Assembly (NCBI RefSeq): GCF_900156415.1
Contig: NZ_FTNM01000002.1
Span: 558,001-622,000, forward strand
DNA from: Pontibacter lucknowensis
Lineage (GTDB): Bacteria > Bacteroidota > Bacteroidia > Cytophagales > Hymenobacteraceae
Reading direction: 5' to 3'
DNA length: 64,000 nt
The notes beneath the pieces were generated by a model. That model made no database searches. It was not told the origin of the DNA and saw nothing but the letters and a program-made list of their open reading frames with translations. This document shows, in pieces, positions 8,597 to 17,363 of the stretch; within the stretch, counting starts at the first letter, position 1, and the number at the start of each line of letters is the position of its first letter. Made by a program: the position numbers and the translations under genes.

Positions 8597-9895
8597 ATGG
8601 CTGAAATACTACCCATAAAAGCATGGCGCTACAAAGAAGAACTGAGCCAGTCGATTGAAGAACTGACCTCTCCCCTTTTTGATGTGGTGTCGGCGAAGCA
8701 GCGGGAGGCGCTGTACCAGAACCCGATCAACAGCATACATCTATCCGTGCCTCGCGGCAATACGCCCGCTGACACTGCGGCAGACATGCTGCAAGAGTGG
8801 AAAGCAGCGGGTACAATTGTGCAGGACCCGCTACCCGGTATTTATGTGTACTACCAGTATTTCAGGCTTCCGGGCAGCGACCGCGAATACTGCCGCAAAG
8901 GCTTCATATGCCATATCAAAGCCTACGACTGGAACGAAGGTATGCTCCTGCGCCACGAAAACACTATACCAAGTGCCGTAAACGATCGCATCGACCTGCT
9001 CGACAAGACCCTGATGAACACCAGTGCCACTCACGGGCTATACACCGACCCTGAATTTGTATTGGAGCGTTACATGGATGAAAGTATTCAGTCGCCACTT
9101 TACGTGACCGAGGATTACCAGGGCGTGCGCGACGTACTGGCCGTGATTCATGACCGTGACGTGATCAGGCAATTTTTAGCGGTACTGGAACCGCGACAGG
9201 TGCTGTTGGCCGATGGACACCACCGTTATGAGGGCTCGCTGGAGTACCGCAAAAAGCGCATGGCCGACAATCCCAACCACACCGGTATGGAGGCTTATAA
9301 CTACCACCTGATGTACCTGACCAACACCGAAGCCGACGATCTGCGCATTTTGCCGACACATCGGGTGCTGGAAAATATTGATCTGACAGACGAAGAGTTT
9401 CTGGAGCGCCTGCGGGAGTACTTTGTAGTAACCCCGAAAGAGGATGCTTACGAACTCAACGAGGTGATCGTGGGCAAAAACTGGGCTTTTGGTCTATACC
9501 TGTCCGGTAATGCCTATAAGCTGCGCCTGAAGCCGGAAGTGCACCAGCAGATTGACTGGCCGGTACCTCAGGAAGTCAAAGATCTTGACCTGACGGTGAT
9601 GCACTATTTCGTGTTTGAGAAGGTGCTTGGTATTGGCCGCGAAGCGCAACGCGATTATCCTGGCCTGAGCTACGTGCGCAACTTCACCGCCTGCGTCAGT
9701 CAGGTGGACTCCGGCAAAGCTCGTCTGGCCCTGATCACCAACGATGTGTCGATGGAACAGGTGAAACGCGTTTGTTACAGTGGTGCTATTATGCCGCAGA
9801 AGTCCACCTTCTTCTACCCAAAAACAATCTGCGGATTTTTATTCAGCTCAATCAAAGAAAATGAATTTATCTCGTCCGATACTGCTTGCCTCTAA
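8597..9895 (+). CDS. DUF1015 family protein
   Basis: A 432-residue soluble protein of the DUF1015 family, which is widespread in bacteria and often found beside serine or B6 metabolism genes. Signature blocks are ILPIKAWRYKEEL at the start, SIHLSVPRG (about 47-55), the strongly conserved LADGHHRYEGSLEYR (about 203-217) and a C-terminal MPQKSTFFYPK. Biochemical function is not known to me. Here it follows the PLP-forming pdxH, and its 3' end overlaps the start of maf by 35 bases in another frame, which suggests translational coupling. Confidence 0.9.
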   Translation: MAEILPIKAWRYKEELSQSIEELTSPLFDVVSAKQREALYQNPINSIHLSVPRGNTPADTAADMLQEWKAAGTIVQDPLPGIYVYYQYFRLPGSDREYCRKGFICHIKAYDWNEGMLLRHENTIPSAVNDRIDLLDKTLMNTSATHGLYTDPEFVLERYMDESIQSPLYVTEDYQGVRDVLAVIHDRDVIRQFLAVLEPRQVLLADGHHRYEGSLEYRKKRMADNPNHTGMEAYNYHLMYLTNTEADDLRILPTHRVLENIDLTDEEFLERLREYFVVTPKEDAYELNEVIVGKNWAFGLYLSGNAYKLRLKPEVHQQIDWPVPQEVKDLDLTVMHYFVFEKVLGIGREAQRDYPGLSYVRNFTACVSQVDSGKARLALITNDVSMEQVKRVCYSGAIMPQKSTFFYPKTICGFLFSSIKENEFISSDTACL

Positions 9896-10442
9896 CTCCC
9901 CGCGCCGCAAAGAACTCTTGGCCGGGCTCGGGCTTCAGTTCGAAGTGCATGTAAAGGAAGTAAACGAGGATTTCCCTGAGCATCTGCAACGCGAACAGGT
10001 GGCCGAGTTTCTGGCTTCGCATAAAGCCGATGCCTATACCTCCGACTTACAAAATGAAGTGCTAATCACGGCCGATACGATCGTTTGCCTGGGTGATCGC
10101 ATCCTAAACAAACCAGCCGATGCCTTGGAAGCTTTCGAAATGCTGCGGGCCTTGTCAGGGAAGCACCATGAAGTGATCACGGGTGTTTGCATCCTGACCA
10201 AGAACTCCAAGACCATCTTTCACGACGTGACCAGGGTCTATTTTAAGAAGCTGAGCGACGAGGAAATCAATTACTACATCGAGCACTATCATCCTTTCGA
10301 CAAAGCGGGTGCCTATGGTATACAGGAGTGGATCGGCAAGATCGGGATCGAGAAGATCGAAGGTTCCTATTTTAATGTAGTAGGCCTGCCTGTTCAGAAA
10401 CTCTATACCTACCTCAAAGATTTACAGGTAATCACTTTGTAA
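9861..10442 (+). CDS. maf: Maf family nucleotide pyrophosphatase
   Basis: A 193-residue Maf/HAM1-like protein that hydrolyses non-canonical nucleoside triphosphates or dTTP/UTP and was named for septum inhibition in Bacillus. The N-terminal SNSPRRKELL signature lies at residues 9-18, followed by VNEDFPE, ADTIVCLGDRILNKP and DKAGAYGIQEW, all in family order. The frame extends upstream to 9780, but that leader lies inside the DUF1015 gene. The ATG at 9861 places SNSPRR in its usual position, so it is preferred. Whether it is of the YhdE or YceF substrate type is not certain from motifs alone. Confidence 0.94.
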   Translation: MNLSRPILLASNSPRRKELLAGLGLQFEVHVKEVNEDFPEHLQREQVAEFLASHKADAYTSDLQNEVLITADTIVCLGDRILNKPADALEAFEMLRALSGKHHEVITGVCILTKNSKTIFHDVTRVYFKKLSDEEINYYIEHYHPFDKAGAYGIQEWIGKIGIEKIEGSYFNVVGLPVQKLYTYLKDLQVITL

Positions 10443-10637
10443 GTTTGCACTTTACTGTTTTCTCCGTTTGCAGGTATACCAAGGATCAAATTCTTCTCTA
10501 AAAAAGGAACGTTATTATACCTATGCAGCTTAATCTGTTTCATGCTGCAAGGTTTAATTGACGGAATTATCAATTACCATATTCGTTTATAATTTCATTG
10601 CCTTATCAGCACATCATCAATTACTATATAAATCTAG

Positions 10638-11825
10638 ATGTCTCTTACCAAATTATACCTGGCCAAAGGAAAAGAACATTCCCTGAAGCGTTTTCACCCG
10701 TGGGTTTTCTCTGGCGCCATTAAAAAAATTGAAGGAACGGAGCCGGAAGAAGGTGACACGGTGGAGGTATACTCCAATCAACGCGAATTTCTGGGCATGG
10801 GCCACTGGGCGCCGGGCTCTATTGCAGTGCGCGTGTTCTCTTTTGAGCAAGTAGAGCCGGACTATACCTTCTGGAAAAGCAAGGTGCAGCAAGCCTACGA
10901 CTACCGTAACCGTCTTGGACTGATCGACAATCCGCATACGGATGTATACCGTCTGGTATACGCTGAAGGCGATGGTGTTCCTGGGCTGATCGTGGACATG
11001 TACAAAGACACGGCCGTGATCCAGACGCATTCTGTGGGCATGTACTCAGTGCGCGAGCATGTTGCCAAAGCTCTGCAGGAAATCTACGGTCCGCACCTGA
11101 AAGCGGTGTATGACAAGAGCGCCGAGTCCTTGCCTGCCAAGTCGCCGGTGCAGGCTGAGAATGGCTACCTGTTTGGCGAGTCTAGCGGAGGCGTAGTGGT
11201 GACCGAGAACGAGAACCAGTTCTTCGTGGATTGGGAAAGCGGTCAGAAGACAGGATTCTTCATAGACCAGCGCGAAAACCGGGAGTTGCTGGCCCGCTAC
11301 GTGAAAGACAAGTCAGTGCTGAACACCTTTTGCTATACCGGTGGTTTCTCGGTATACGCCCTCAATGCCGGTGCCAAAGAAGTTCACTCGGTTGATGTCT
11401 CCAAAAAAGCCATTGAACTGACGATTAAAAACGGTGAACTGAGCCAGGCACCTGACCGCCATGAAGCCTATGCCATAGATACATTCGAGTTCCTGAAAGG
11501 CAAGGAAGACCGCTACGATGTGATCATTCTGGACCCGCCGGCCTTTGCCAAGAGCCAGAAAGTGCGTCACAATGCGGTCATGGGCTACAAGCGTCTGAAT
11601 GCCGAGGCGATGAAGCGCATCAAGCCGGGTGGTATTCTGTTTACTTTCTCCTGCTCGCAGGTGGTAGACAAATACCTGTTCAACAACACGGTGATGGCTG
11701 CTGCCATTGAGGCCGGTCGAAATATCAAAATCATGCACCATCTCTCCCAGCCCGCCGACCATCCAATCTCCATCTTCCATCCTGAAGGTGAGTATCTGAA
11801 GGGGTTAGTGTTGTTTGTAGAGTAA
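10638..11825 (+). CDS. RlmI-type class I SAM-dependent rRNA methyltransferase
   Basis: A 395-residue methyltransferase of the RlmI family (23S rRNA m5C1962 in E. coli, 396 residues). An N-terminal PUA domain spans about residues 1-75 (HPWVFSGAI, GMGHWAPGSIAVRVFS). A RlmI-type linker with GDGVPGLIVDMY follows, then the Rossmann methyltransferase domain with TGFFIDQRENR, VLNTFCYTGGFSVYA (SAM loop), YDVIILDPPAF and the catalytic-cysteine motif FTFSCSQ. The 195-bp region upstream contains several AGGTATA words but no clear promoter. A strong hairpin terminator follows at 11911-11944. Confidence 0.93.
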   Translation: MSLTKLYLAKGKEHSLKRFHPWVFSGAIKKIEGTEPEEGDTVEVYSNQREFLGMGHWAPGSIAVRVFSFEQVEPDYTFWKSKVQQAYDYRNRLGLIDNPHTDVYRLVYAEGDGVPGLIVDMYKDTAVIQTHSVGMYSVREHVAKALQEIYGPHLKAVYDKSAESLPAKSPVQAENGYLFGESSGGVVVTENENQFFVDWESGQKTGFFIDQRENRELLARYVKDKSVLNTFCYTGGFSVYALNAGAKEVHSVDVSKKAIELTIKNGELSQAPDRHEAYAIDTFEFLKGKEDRYDVIILDPPAFAKSQKVRHNAVMGYKRLNAEAMKRIKPGGILFTFSCSQVVDKYLFNNTVMAAAIEAGRNIKIMHHLSQPADHPISIFHPEGEYLKGLVLFVE

Positions 11826-11829
11826 GACC

Positions 11830-11859
11830 AGTTTAGGAGTTTGAGAGTTTAGGAGTTAG
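11830..11859. repeat. short degenerate direct repeat (AGTTTAGGAG units)
   Basis: Just after the rlmI-like stop the sequence carries AGTTTAGGAG, GAGAGTTTAGGAG and related words in tandem. A similar low-complexity block in reverse orientation lies at 57501-57535. It looks like a small dispersed intergenic repeat and its function is unknown. Confidence 0.45.
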
Positions 11860-11910
11860 AAAATCAATAAATTCTGAGTTACAATTTTATATTCTCTGTA
11901 CCCGAAGAAT

Positions 11911-11944
11911 TAAAAAGGCCTACCAGTGATGGTAGGCCTTTTTA
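11911..11944. terminator. bidirectional intrinsic terminator
   Basis: A perfect 15-bp stem with core AAAAAGGCCTACCA closes a GTGA tetraloop. A/T tracts on both sides allow termination in either direction between the convergent rlmI-like and rsmF-like genes. Confidence 0.85.
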
Positions 11945-11984
11945 ATTTTTAAACTTATGTCTTTAGAAGAGCTTACCTCTTAAT

Positions 11985-13376
11985 CTAAACTCCCCAGCTC
12001 TTAAACTCTAATACTTGAGGCAATTCCATGCGGATGCGCCATTCTTTTGGGTAGTAGTTATTAAGGCGATTGCCAACTTGCTTTGCCCAGCCGAGGGGCT
12101 GGTTTTCGAATTGCAGCAGGATCCAGTCGTTACTGTTGCCGCTCATACCGATGTCTTCCTTGCGAAGATAGCGCAGGGCCGCTTCCAGGTCGAGCTCTTC
12201 CGTGCGGAAAGCTGCTTTGTTGAGATGTTGCGACAGTGCCAGGGCTTGCAACGGCTTCAGCTTTTTGCCTTTCGCTTCTGCTATTTCGGTGCCTGCGTAG
12301 ATCACATATAGGTTTTGGTAGAGCTGGTCCACTTCTTCGAACAGATTCTCAGGTAAAGCAGAGATCACTTCGCCATACTGTACCCAGGCAAAGCGGTCCG
12401 GTTCCAACAACCAGTCGCTGACCATGGCCTGTTCCTTCTTGCCAGCGTGTGTCAGTTTATACTTTTTCTTTTTGGATGATCGCTGTAGTTCTTCATACTC
12501 CCCTGCTTTTCGGATGACGGATAAAAAGAACCCTTCGCCCTGTACCTGGTGCGGGTAGAAACGATAGCCAGAAACACCATCGAGGGAAGTAGCTTCTACC
12601 CCCCAAGCCGGATCCAGTGTGAGTGAAAGCGGCTGCGCATTTTCCTGGTCAGCCAGCCAGGCAATGTTCTTTTCGTTTTCCGCCAGATTCCAGGTACAGG
12701 TACTGTAAATCAGGATACCGCCCGGTCGCAGGGCTTCCCACACATCCATCAGGATGCGCTGTTGGCGTTGGGCGCAGAGGTTCACGTTCTCGTCCGACCA
12801 TTCATTCATTGCCTGCGGGTCCTTGCGGAACATGCCTTCGCCACTACAGGGGGCATCTACCACCATCACATCAAAAAACTCCGGTAGTCGGCCAAAATCA
12901 CGCGGGTCATTGTTGGTGACTACCACATTGCCGCTTCCCCACTTAGTCACGTTCTCAGCCAGTATGCTGGCACGGATTCGAATGACTTCGTTGGCTACCA
13001 ATAGGCTGTCTGGTGAGATCAAACTGGAGATGTGAGTTGACTTTCCTCCAGGCGCTCCACAAAGGTCCAGCACACGGAGTGACTGGCTGAGGTCTACGTG
13101 CTGACGAAGCGCTTGCTCCAGAAACATGGAGCTTGCCTCCTGCACATAATAGGCACCGGCATGCAGACGAGGGTCCAACGTGAACTGAGGTCGCGAGGGC
13201 AGGTAATAGCCCGTCTCTGTCCAGGGGACCCGCGGCAGGTTAGGCTGCCCCTGCAGCTTATTTTTGTTTAAACGAATGCTTACCGGCGCAGGCTGTTGCA
13301 AAGCTGTCTCGAAGCGGGTATAGTCCGCTCCCAACTGGCCTTTCATGCGCTCGACAAATGACTGAGGTAATTCCAT
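11985..13376 (-). CDS. RsmF/RsmB-family rRNA (cytosine-C5) methyltransferase
   Basis: A 463-residue NOL1/NOP2/Sun-type RNA m5C methyltransferase. The SAM-binding motif is LDLCGAPGGKSTH (104-116). The two cysteines of the catalytic cycle are Cys177 in DAPCSGEGMFRK and Cys227 in YSTCTW. An N-terminal extension with RLNKNK and a C-terminal domain of about 170 residues (PUA-like in RsmF) follow the order of E. coli RsmF (YebU, 16S m5C1407), so an RsmF-type role is likeliest. RsmB is less likely because the NusB-like N-terminus is missing. It starts 52 bases after the Nudix gene stop and may be co-transcribed with it. Confidence 0.9.
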   Translation of the reverse strand: MELPQSFVERMKGQLGADYTRFETALQQPAPVSIRLNKNKLQGQPNLPRVPWTETGYYLPSRPQFTLDPRLHAGAYYVQEASSMFLEQALRQHVDLSQSLRVLDLCGAPGGKSTHISSLISPDSLLVANEVIRIRASILAENVTKWGSGNVVVTNNDPRDFGRLPEFFDVMVVDAPCSGEGMFRKDPQAMNEWSDENVNLCAQRQQRILMDVWEALRPGGILIYSTCTWNLAENEKNIAWLADQENAQPLSLTLDPAWGVEATSLDGVSGYRFYPHQVQGEGFFLSVIRKAGEYEELQRSSKKKKYKLTHAGKKEQAMVSDWLLEPDRFAWVQYGEVISALPENLFEEVDQLYQNLYVIYAGTEIAEAKGKKLKPLQALALSQHLNKAAFRTEELDLEAALRYLRKEDIGMSGNSNDWILLQFENQPLGWAKQVGNRLNNYYPKEWRIRMELPQVLEFKSWGV

Positions 13377-13428
13377 ACCCTAAAGGTACGGCTATTTGGT
13401 CTTTCAGTAAAAGAAGTGATGTGTGTTG

Positions 13429-13830
13429 TTAGGTCCGTTGCTCATTTATCAGCTCCAAAAATTCCTGTACAATGGGAATATCAGCCGGGCACCAGTCGTA
13501 ATTGGTCAGATCCTGTGGCATTACCCAGTGATAAGAGCGGTGTTCAGTGAGCTTGATTGTTCCGCCGTTGTATTGGCAAAGGAAAGGTATAAGTTCGATC
13601 GTTTTATCATCATATTTCTGTACAACAGGTGTTAGACGCTGCACCGGGGTGATCCTCAGGTTTAGTTCCTCTTGAATCTCTCGTATCAGGCAGGCGATCT
13701 CGGTTTCACCATCTTCTACTTTTCCGCCGGGAAATTCCCATAGCATGGCTTGCGGCATTGTTTCACTGCGCTGGGTAACCAGCACACGACCATATTGTTC
13801 AATCAGGGCACAGGTAACTTTTGTAATCAT
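13429..13830 (-). CDS. Nudix hydrolase, MutT-like
   Basis: A 133-residue single-domain Nudix hydrolase. The Nudix box runs from Gly36 to Glu55: G36-x5-E42-x7-R50-E51-I-Q-E54-E55. The glycine usually found near the end is replaced (ELNL), which is tolerated in the family. Size and the preceding RSETMPQAMLWEFPGGKVE fit MutT-type (8-oxo-dGTP) or NudG-type (5-methyl-CTP) enzymes. The choice between them is not possible by eye. Downstream on the same strand is the RsmF-like gene. Confidence 0.9.
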   Translation of the reverse strand: MITKVTCALIEQYGRVLVTQRSETMPQAMLWEFPGGKVEDGETEIACLIREIQEELNLRITPVQRLTPVVQKYDDKTIELIPFLCQYNGGTIKLTEHRSYHWVMPQDLTNYDWCPADIPIVQEFLELINEQRT

Positions 13831-13867
13831 AGCTTAAGTTAGTGAAGTGGCAGAAATGTATTAACTT

Positions 13868-14860
13868 TTAATGTGATATTTTTTTACTTAAATAAGTGTC
13901 CAACCAGAAGAAGATCTGTCCAGCCAATAAGCAAATAGCCAGATTTAATATGATACTCGAGTCATCCTGTACTAGTCCGAAGTAAAGCACCTGCACCAGA
14001 AAAATATGGTAGGATGCTTTTCCAAGGTTAGCCATCAAGCGAAGTACTACATGATCTGATTGCTGCGGGAAAGCCAGAATAGCCAGGTAAATAAGTATAG
14101 CGGCATATGGGAAGGTCAGGAACAGTTGTGATTGCCACTCAGGTCTTATGTATGGCAGACTGAGATTCTGATATTGATAAACGTACAGGTATATGCCACT
14201 GGCAATGCCGGCCAGTAGCAGTAACAAGCTATTCTTTTTCTGAAAAGGGGTGGTTATCAGTCGTGAAAGCCACAGGCCTAACGCGATGGCCGAAAAATAA
14301 CGGAACAAGGCCGCATCGTACAGGTAGCGGTCTTTTTGGAAGTAGGCCACCTGATAAGCCAGAAACTGAAAAGCAATTTCTGTCAGCAGTAGTATGATAC
14401 TGGTGCGAACAGGCCAGCGATGGAAGGTATAGCCAATCAGGGGAAGTGCGATCAAAGACTGCAGCAATAGCGTGATAAAGTAATTGCCTTTGCCTGACAC
14501 CGGTAGCACACCGATCAGGTTTTTCCAGCCCAGTGTATAGATTTCCAGTGCGTATACCTGTTCTGATACATAGCCCGCAACTAAGGCGATGATATAGATC
14601 AGCAAGAGCGGGAAAATGATGCGCAGGGCCTTCTTCTGAAAATAATGCGGGGTATAAAGCTGGTCAAAACGCAGTGTTCTGCTACCGTAAGACATCCCCA
14701 GGTTCAAACCCATCAATACCATGAAAACAGGCACAGCCTGCCAGATATGAAACACAGCATAGCTGCCAACCAATTGCTCCCGCGAGAGCGAGTGCAACAG
14801 CAGTACGGCGATAATGGCCAGTCCCTTCAGGATATCAATTTGCTGGAAATGCTGTTTCAT
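13868..14860 (-). CDS. acyltransferase 3 family membrane protein
   Basis: A 330-residue multi-pass inner-membrane protein with about ten hydrophobic segments, of the acyltransferase-3 (OafA/YrhL) family that O-acylates surface glycans or similar acceptors. The N-terminal QIDILKGLAIIAVLLLHS contains the family histidine (His23) after the first membrane segment. It lacks the extra SGNH domain of longer OafA-type proteins. It lies alone between a Nudix gene and the terminator of the gpsA operon, so the acceptor cannot be inferred. Confidence 0.85.
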   Translation of the reverse strand: MKQHFQQIDILKGLAIIAVLLLHSLSREQLVGSYAVFHIWQAVPVFMVLMGLNLGMSYGSRTLRFDQLYTPHYFQKKALRIIFPLLLIYIIALVAGYVSEQVYALEIYTLGWKNLIGVLPVSGKGNYFITLLLQSLIALPLIGYTFHRWPVRTSIILLLTEIAFQFLAYQVAYFQKDRYLYDAALFRYFSAIALGLWLSRLITTPFQKKNSLLLLLAGIASGIYLYVYQYQNLSLPYIRPEWQSQLFLTFPYAAILIYLAILAFPQQSDHVVLRLMANLGKASYHIFLVQVLYFGLVQDDSSIILNLAICLLAGQIFFWLDTYLSKKISH

Positions 14861-14896
14861 GTATCAGGCCCGACCAATCAATATGGGCTTTAAACG

Positions 14897-14926
14897 CGAA
14901 AGGCACACCTCAGGGTATGCCTTTCG
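14897..14926 (-). terminator. probable terminator after gpsA
   Basis: A 9-bp stem (CGAAAGGCA with TGCCTTTCG) and a 12-base loop, 22 bases past the gpsA stop. Read leftward it is followed by a short TTT run, so it is a modest terminator. Confidence 0.5.
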
Positions 14927-14947
14927 TGCTAGATGGTCTGTTACGGC

Positions 14948-15937
14948 TTAGGTGAGTTTTTCCTTCAGTATCTCAAACTCCACAGCCGGTGCGATGCGCT
15001 CGTACAGGATCAGGTATACCGCTGTCGTGATCGGCATGTCAACTTTTAGCTTTTTGTTAAGCTCGTAAATGCTTTGCACAGCATAGTAACCCTCCGCCAC
15101 CATGTTCATCTCAATCTGGGCCGACTTTACAGTATAGCCATGTCCGATCATGTTACCGAAAGTACGGTTACGGCTAAACTGTGAATAGGCGGTCACGAGT
15201 AGGTCTCCCAAATAGGCTGAACCGTTCAGATCACGGTGAATCGGCATGGCGGCATGTAGAAAGCGCTCTATCTCCTGCATGGCATTTGATACGAGAACCG
15301 CCTGAAAGTTGTCGCCATAGTTCAGACCGCGGGCTATCCCGCAAGCCAGCGCAATAATGTTCTTGATCACAGCACAGTACTCCACGCCGTCCAGGTCGTC
15401 AAGCGGATTGGCTTTGACGTAGCGGTTGCGCAGCAGTTCGCAGAAGCGCTCCGCCGTGGGCAGATCGTATGAACCGATGGTCAGGTAAGACTGCTTTTCC
15501 ATGGCTACCTCCTCGGCATGGCACGGACCGGCAATCACCAGCTGGTGGCTGTTCGGAACGTCGTACTGCTGGCCCAGGTAGTCCGTGATCAGGATGTTCT
15601 GCTTCGGGATCATCCCTTTGATGGCAGAAATCAGCACCTTGTCTTTTAGCGCATGCTGCTCCAGGCCGCTCAGCGCCTCCTGTACGAAAGCAGCAGGTAC
15701 GGCCAGAATCACCCAGTCCGCCACGGCAACTACATTGCGCAGGTCCGTCGAAGGCTTTACATAGTTAAGGTCATAGGTCACGCCACTCAGGTAACGTGGG
15801 TTATGACGGTAATTAATCAGGTGTTGCACGTCGTTTTCGTTGCGCATCCACCAGTGTACCTGTGATTTATTCTCTGAAAGGATCTTTACCAGGGCTGATG
15901 CCCAGCTTCCCCCTCCTATAACTGCAATTTTTTCCAA
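14948..15937 (-). CDS. gpsA: NAD(P)H-dependent glycerol-3-phosphate dehydrogenase
   Basis: A 329-residue cytosolic enzyme that reduces dihydroxyacetone phosphate to sn-glycerol 3-phosphate for phospholipid synthesis. Motifs in order are the Rossmann loop GGGSWA (8-13), WILAVPAAFVQEAL, ISAIKGM, the family block AGPCHAEEVA and AVIKNIIALACGIARG with the catalytic lysine. Translation must begin at the TTG at 15937: an in-frame stop lies 12 bases upstream and no other start codon fits the conserved N-terminus. It begins 16 bases after the macA-like stop, so it appears to be the last gene of the sdaAB-tolC-macA-gpsA transcript. Confidence 0.95.
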   Translation of the reverse strand: MEKIAVIGGGSWASALVKILSENKSQVHWWMRNENDVQHLINYRHNPRYLSGVTYDLNYVKPSTDLRNVVAVADWVILAVPAAFVQEALSGLEQHALKDKVLISAIKGMIPKQNILITDYLGQQYDVPNSHQLVIAGPCHAEEVAMEKQSYLTIGSYDLPTAERFCELLRNRYVKANPLDDLDGVEYCAVIKNIIALACGIARGLNYGDNFQAVLVSNAMQEIERFLHAAMPIHRDLNGSAYLGDLLVTAYSQFSRNRTFGNMIGHGYTVKSAQIEMNMVAEGYYAVQSIYELNKKLKVDMPITTAVYLILYERIAPAVEFEILKEKLT

Positions 15938-15953
15938 ACCGGGTGTTTATTTG

Positions 15954-17354
15954 TTATTCACCATTCGCTTCAGCCAAAGCTGATTTGTTTAGTGACTTCT
16001 CGTCTTTCACGGCCACTTTGGCTCCGTCTTTCAATGTTTTCGATACAGCTCTGAAAGGACCGGATACTATTTTCTGACCTTCTTCCAGACCACTCAGAAT
16101 CTCGATGTTCTCGAAGTCGCTGATACCGGTTTTCACCTTTACTGATTTAACGGTATTATCGTCTGCATACACAAACACAACTTCTTCGATTGGTCCTGAA
16201 GGTGCTGCCGGAGCTGGTTCCGCGTTATTATTTGCGTTTTCTCCATTACCGTTTTCTCCTTCAGCATTCTCTCCTGTTGATCTGGCTGGCGTGTTCGAGC
16301 GAGTCGTCACAGCGGACAAAGGTACAGATAAAACGTTATTTTTGCGTGCTGTGATGATGTCAACCGAAGCTGTCATGCCCGGACGGAATGGACGTGCGTT
16401 TTTATCGGCAAGGTGGCTGTACGATTCGTTCAGCAAACGGATACGCACCTCAAACTCAGTCACGGCCTCCAGTGAAGCGGCGTCTTTTGCGGTATTTGCA
16501 ATAGAGGTCACGATGCCCTTGAACTTCTCGTCGCGGCTGGTGTAAGAGTCAACTTCCACAATTACGGAGTCTCCCATACCTACCCGGATGATGTCGTTTT
16601 CGTTCACGTTCACACGTACCTCCATATTGTTGAGGTTGGCAATGCGCATGATCTCTGTACCGGCCATCTGGGAAGTACCTACTACACGTTCTCCTCTTTC
16701 CACATTAAGTTTTGACACCGTGCCGCTTACAGGGGCATAGATGGTGGTTTTGTTCAGGTTCTCACGGGCATCGTTCAAGGAAGCCAGCGCATTCTGAACA
16801 CTGAATTCAGCGGCACGCACGCTCTGAGCCATAGACTCGATCTCTTGTTTGCCTGCTTCGTACTGTGATTTGATCTGCTGAAATTCTGCTTCGGATATCA
16901 CCTTTTGGTCAAACAGACTCTTGTTGCGCTGGAAGTTCTGCTCAATCTGTACAAAATTAGCTTTTGATTGCGCTAAACGGGCTTTTGACTGCGCCAGGTT
17001 AGCGCGGGCCTGGTTTACGCCAGCTGTCTGCATGTCTACGAGCGACTGGTAGTTGTCAGGGCGTATGCGTACCAGCAGTTGACCTTTTACAACGGAGTCG
17101 CCTTCCTGTACGGTCAGTTCAATGATTTCACCTGAAACATCCGGGCTTATTTTTACTTCAGTTTCAGGTTGTACTTTACCTGAGGCACTTACTTTCTCTA
17201 CAATCTCGGAGCGCTTCGCTTCTGCCAGCACTACCTCTGTTCCTTCTTCCTTGCCAATCCAGCCTGCCTTTTTAGCTACTAGAGCCAGTACAAGAATCAG
17301 AACCAGAACGCCTATCAGGGTGTAAATAAGCTTATTCGATTTTTTCGCTGCCAT
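15954..17354 (-). CDS. MacA/HlyD-type periplasmic adaptor subunit
   Basis: A 466-residue membrane-fusion protein. One N-terminal membrane anchor (about 8-27) is followed by a barrel-sandwich half (GKVQPETEVKISPDVSG), a long alpha-hairpin of about 110 residues rich in Ala, Gln and Asn, the second lipoyl half (TIYAPVSGTVSKLNV) and beta-barrel and membrane-proximal domains. A low-complexity insert rich in Gly, Glu and Asn lies near residues 345-380. Such adaptors link an inner-membrane pump to TolC. The absence of lipobox and the overall layout fit MacA (ABC-type). No MacB permease follows; gpsA follows instead. The tolC-like gene is 9 bases upstream. Confidence 0.9.
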   Translation of the reverse strand: MAAKKSNKLIYTLIGVLVLILVLALVAKKAGWIGKEEGTEVVLAEAKRSEIVEKVSASGKVQPETEVKISPDVSGEIIELTVQEGDSVVKGQLLVRIRPDNYQSLVDMQTAGVNQARANLAQSKARLAQSKANFVQIEQNFQRNKSLFDQKVISEAEFQQIKSQYEAGKQEIESMAQSVRAAEFSVQNALASLNDARENLNKTTIYAPVSGTVSKLNVERGERVVGTSQMAGTEIMRIANLNNMEVRVNVNENDIIRVGMGDSVIVEVDSYTSRDEKFKGIVTSIANTAKDAASLEAVTEFEVRIRLLNESYSHLADKNARPFRPGMTASVDIITARKNNVLSVPLSAVTTRSNTPARSTGENAEGENGNGENANNNAEPAPAAPSGPIEEVVFVYADDNTVKSVKVKTGISDFENIEILSGLEEGQKIVSGPFRAVSKTLKDGAKVAVKDEKSLNKSALAEANGE

Positions 17355-17363
17355 AATTTTATA

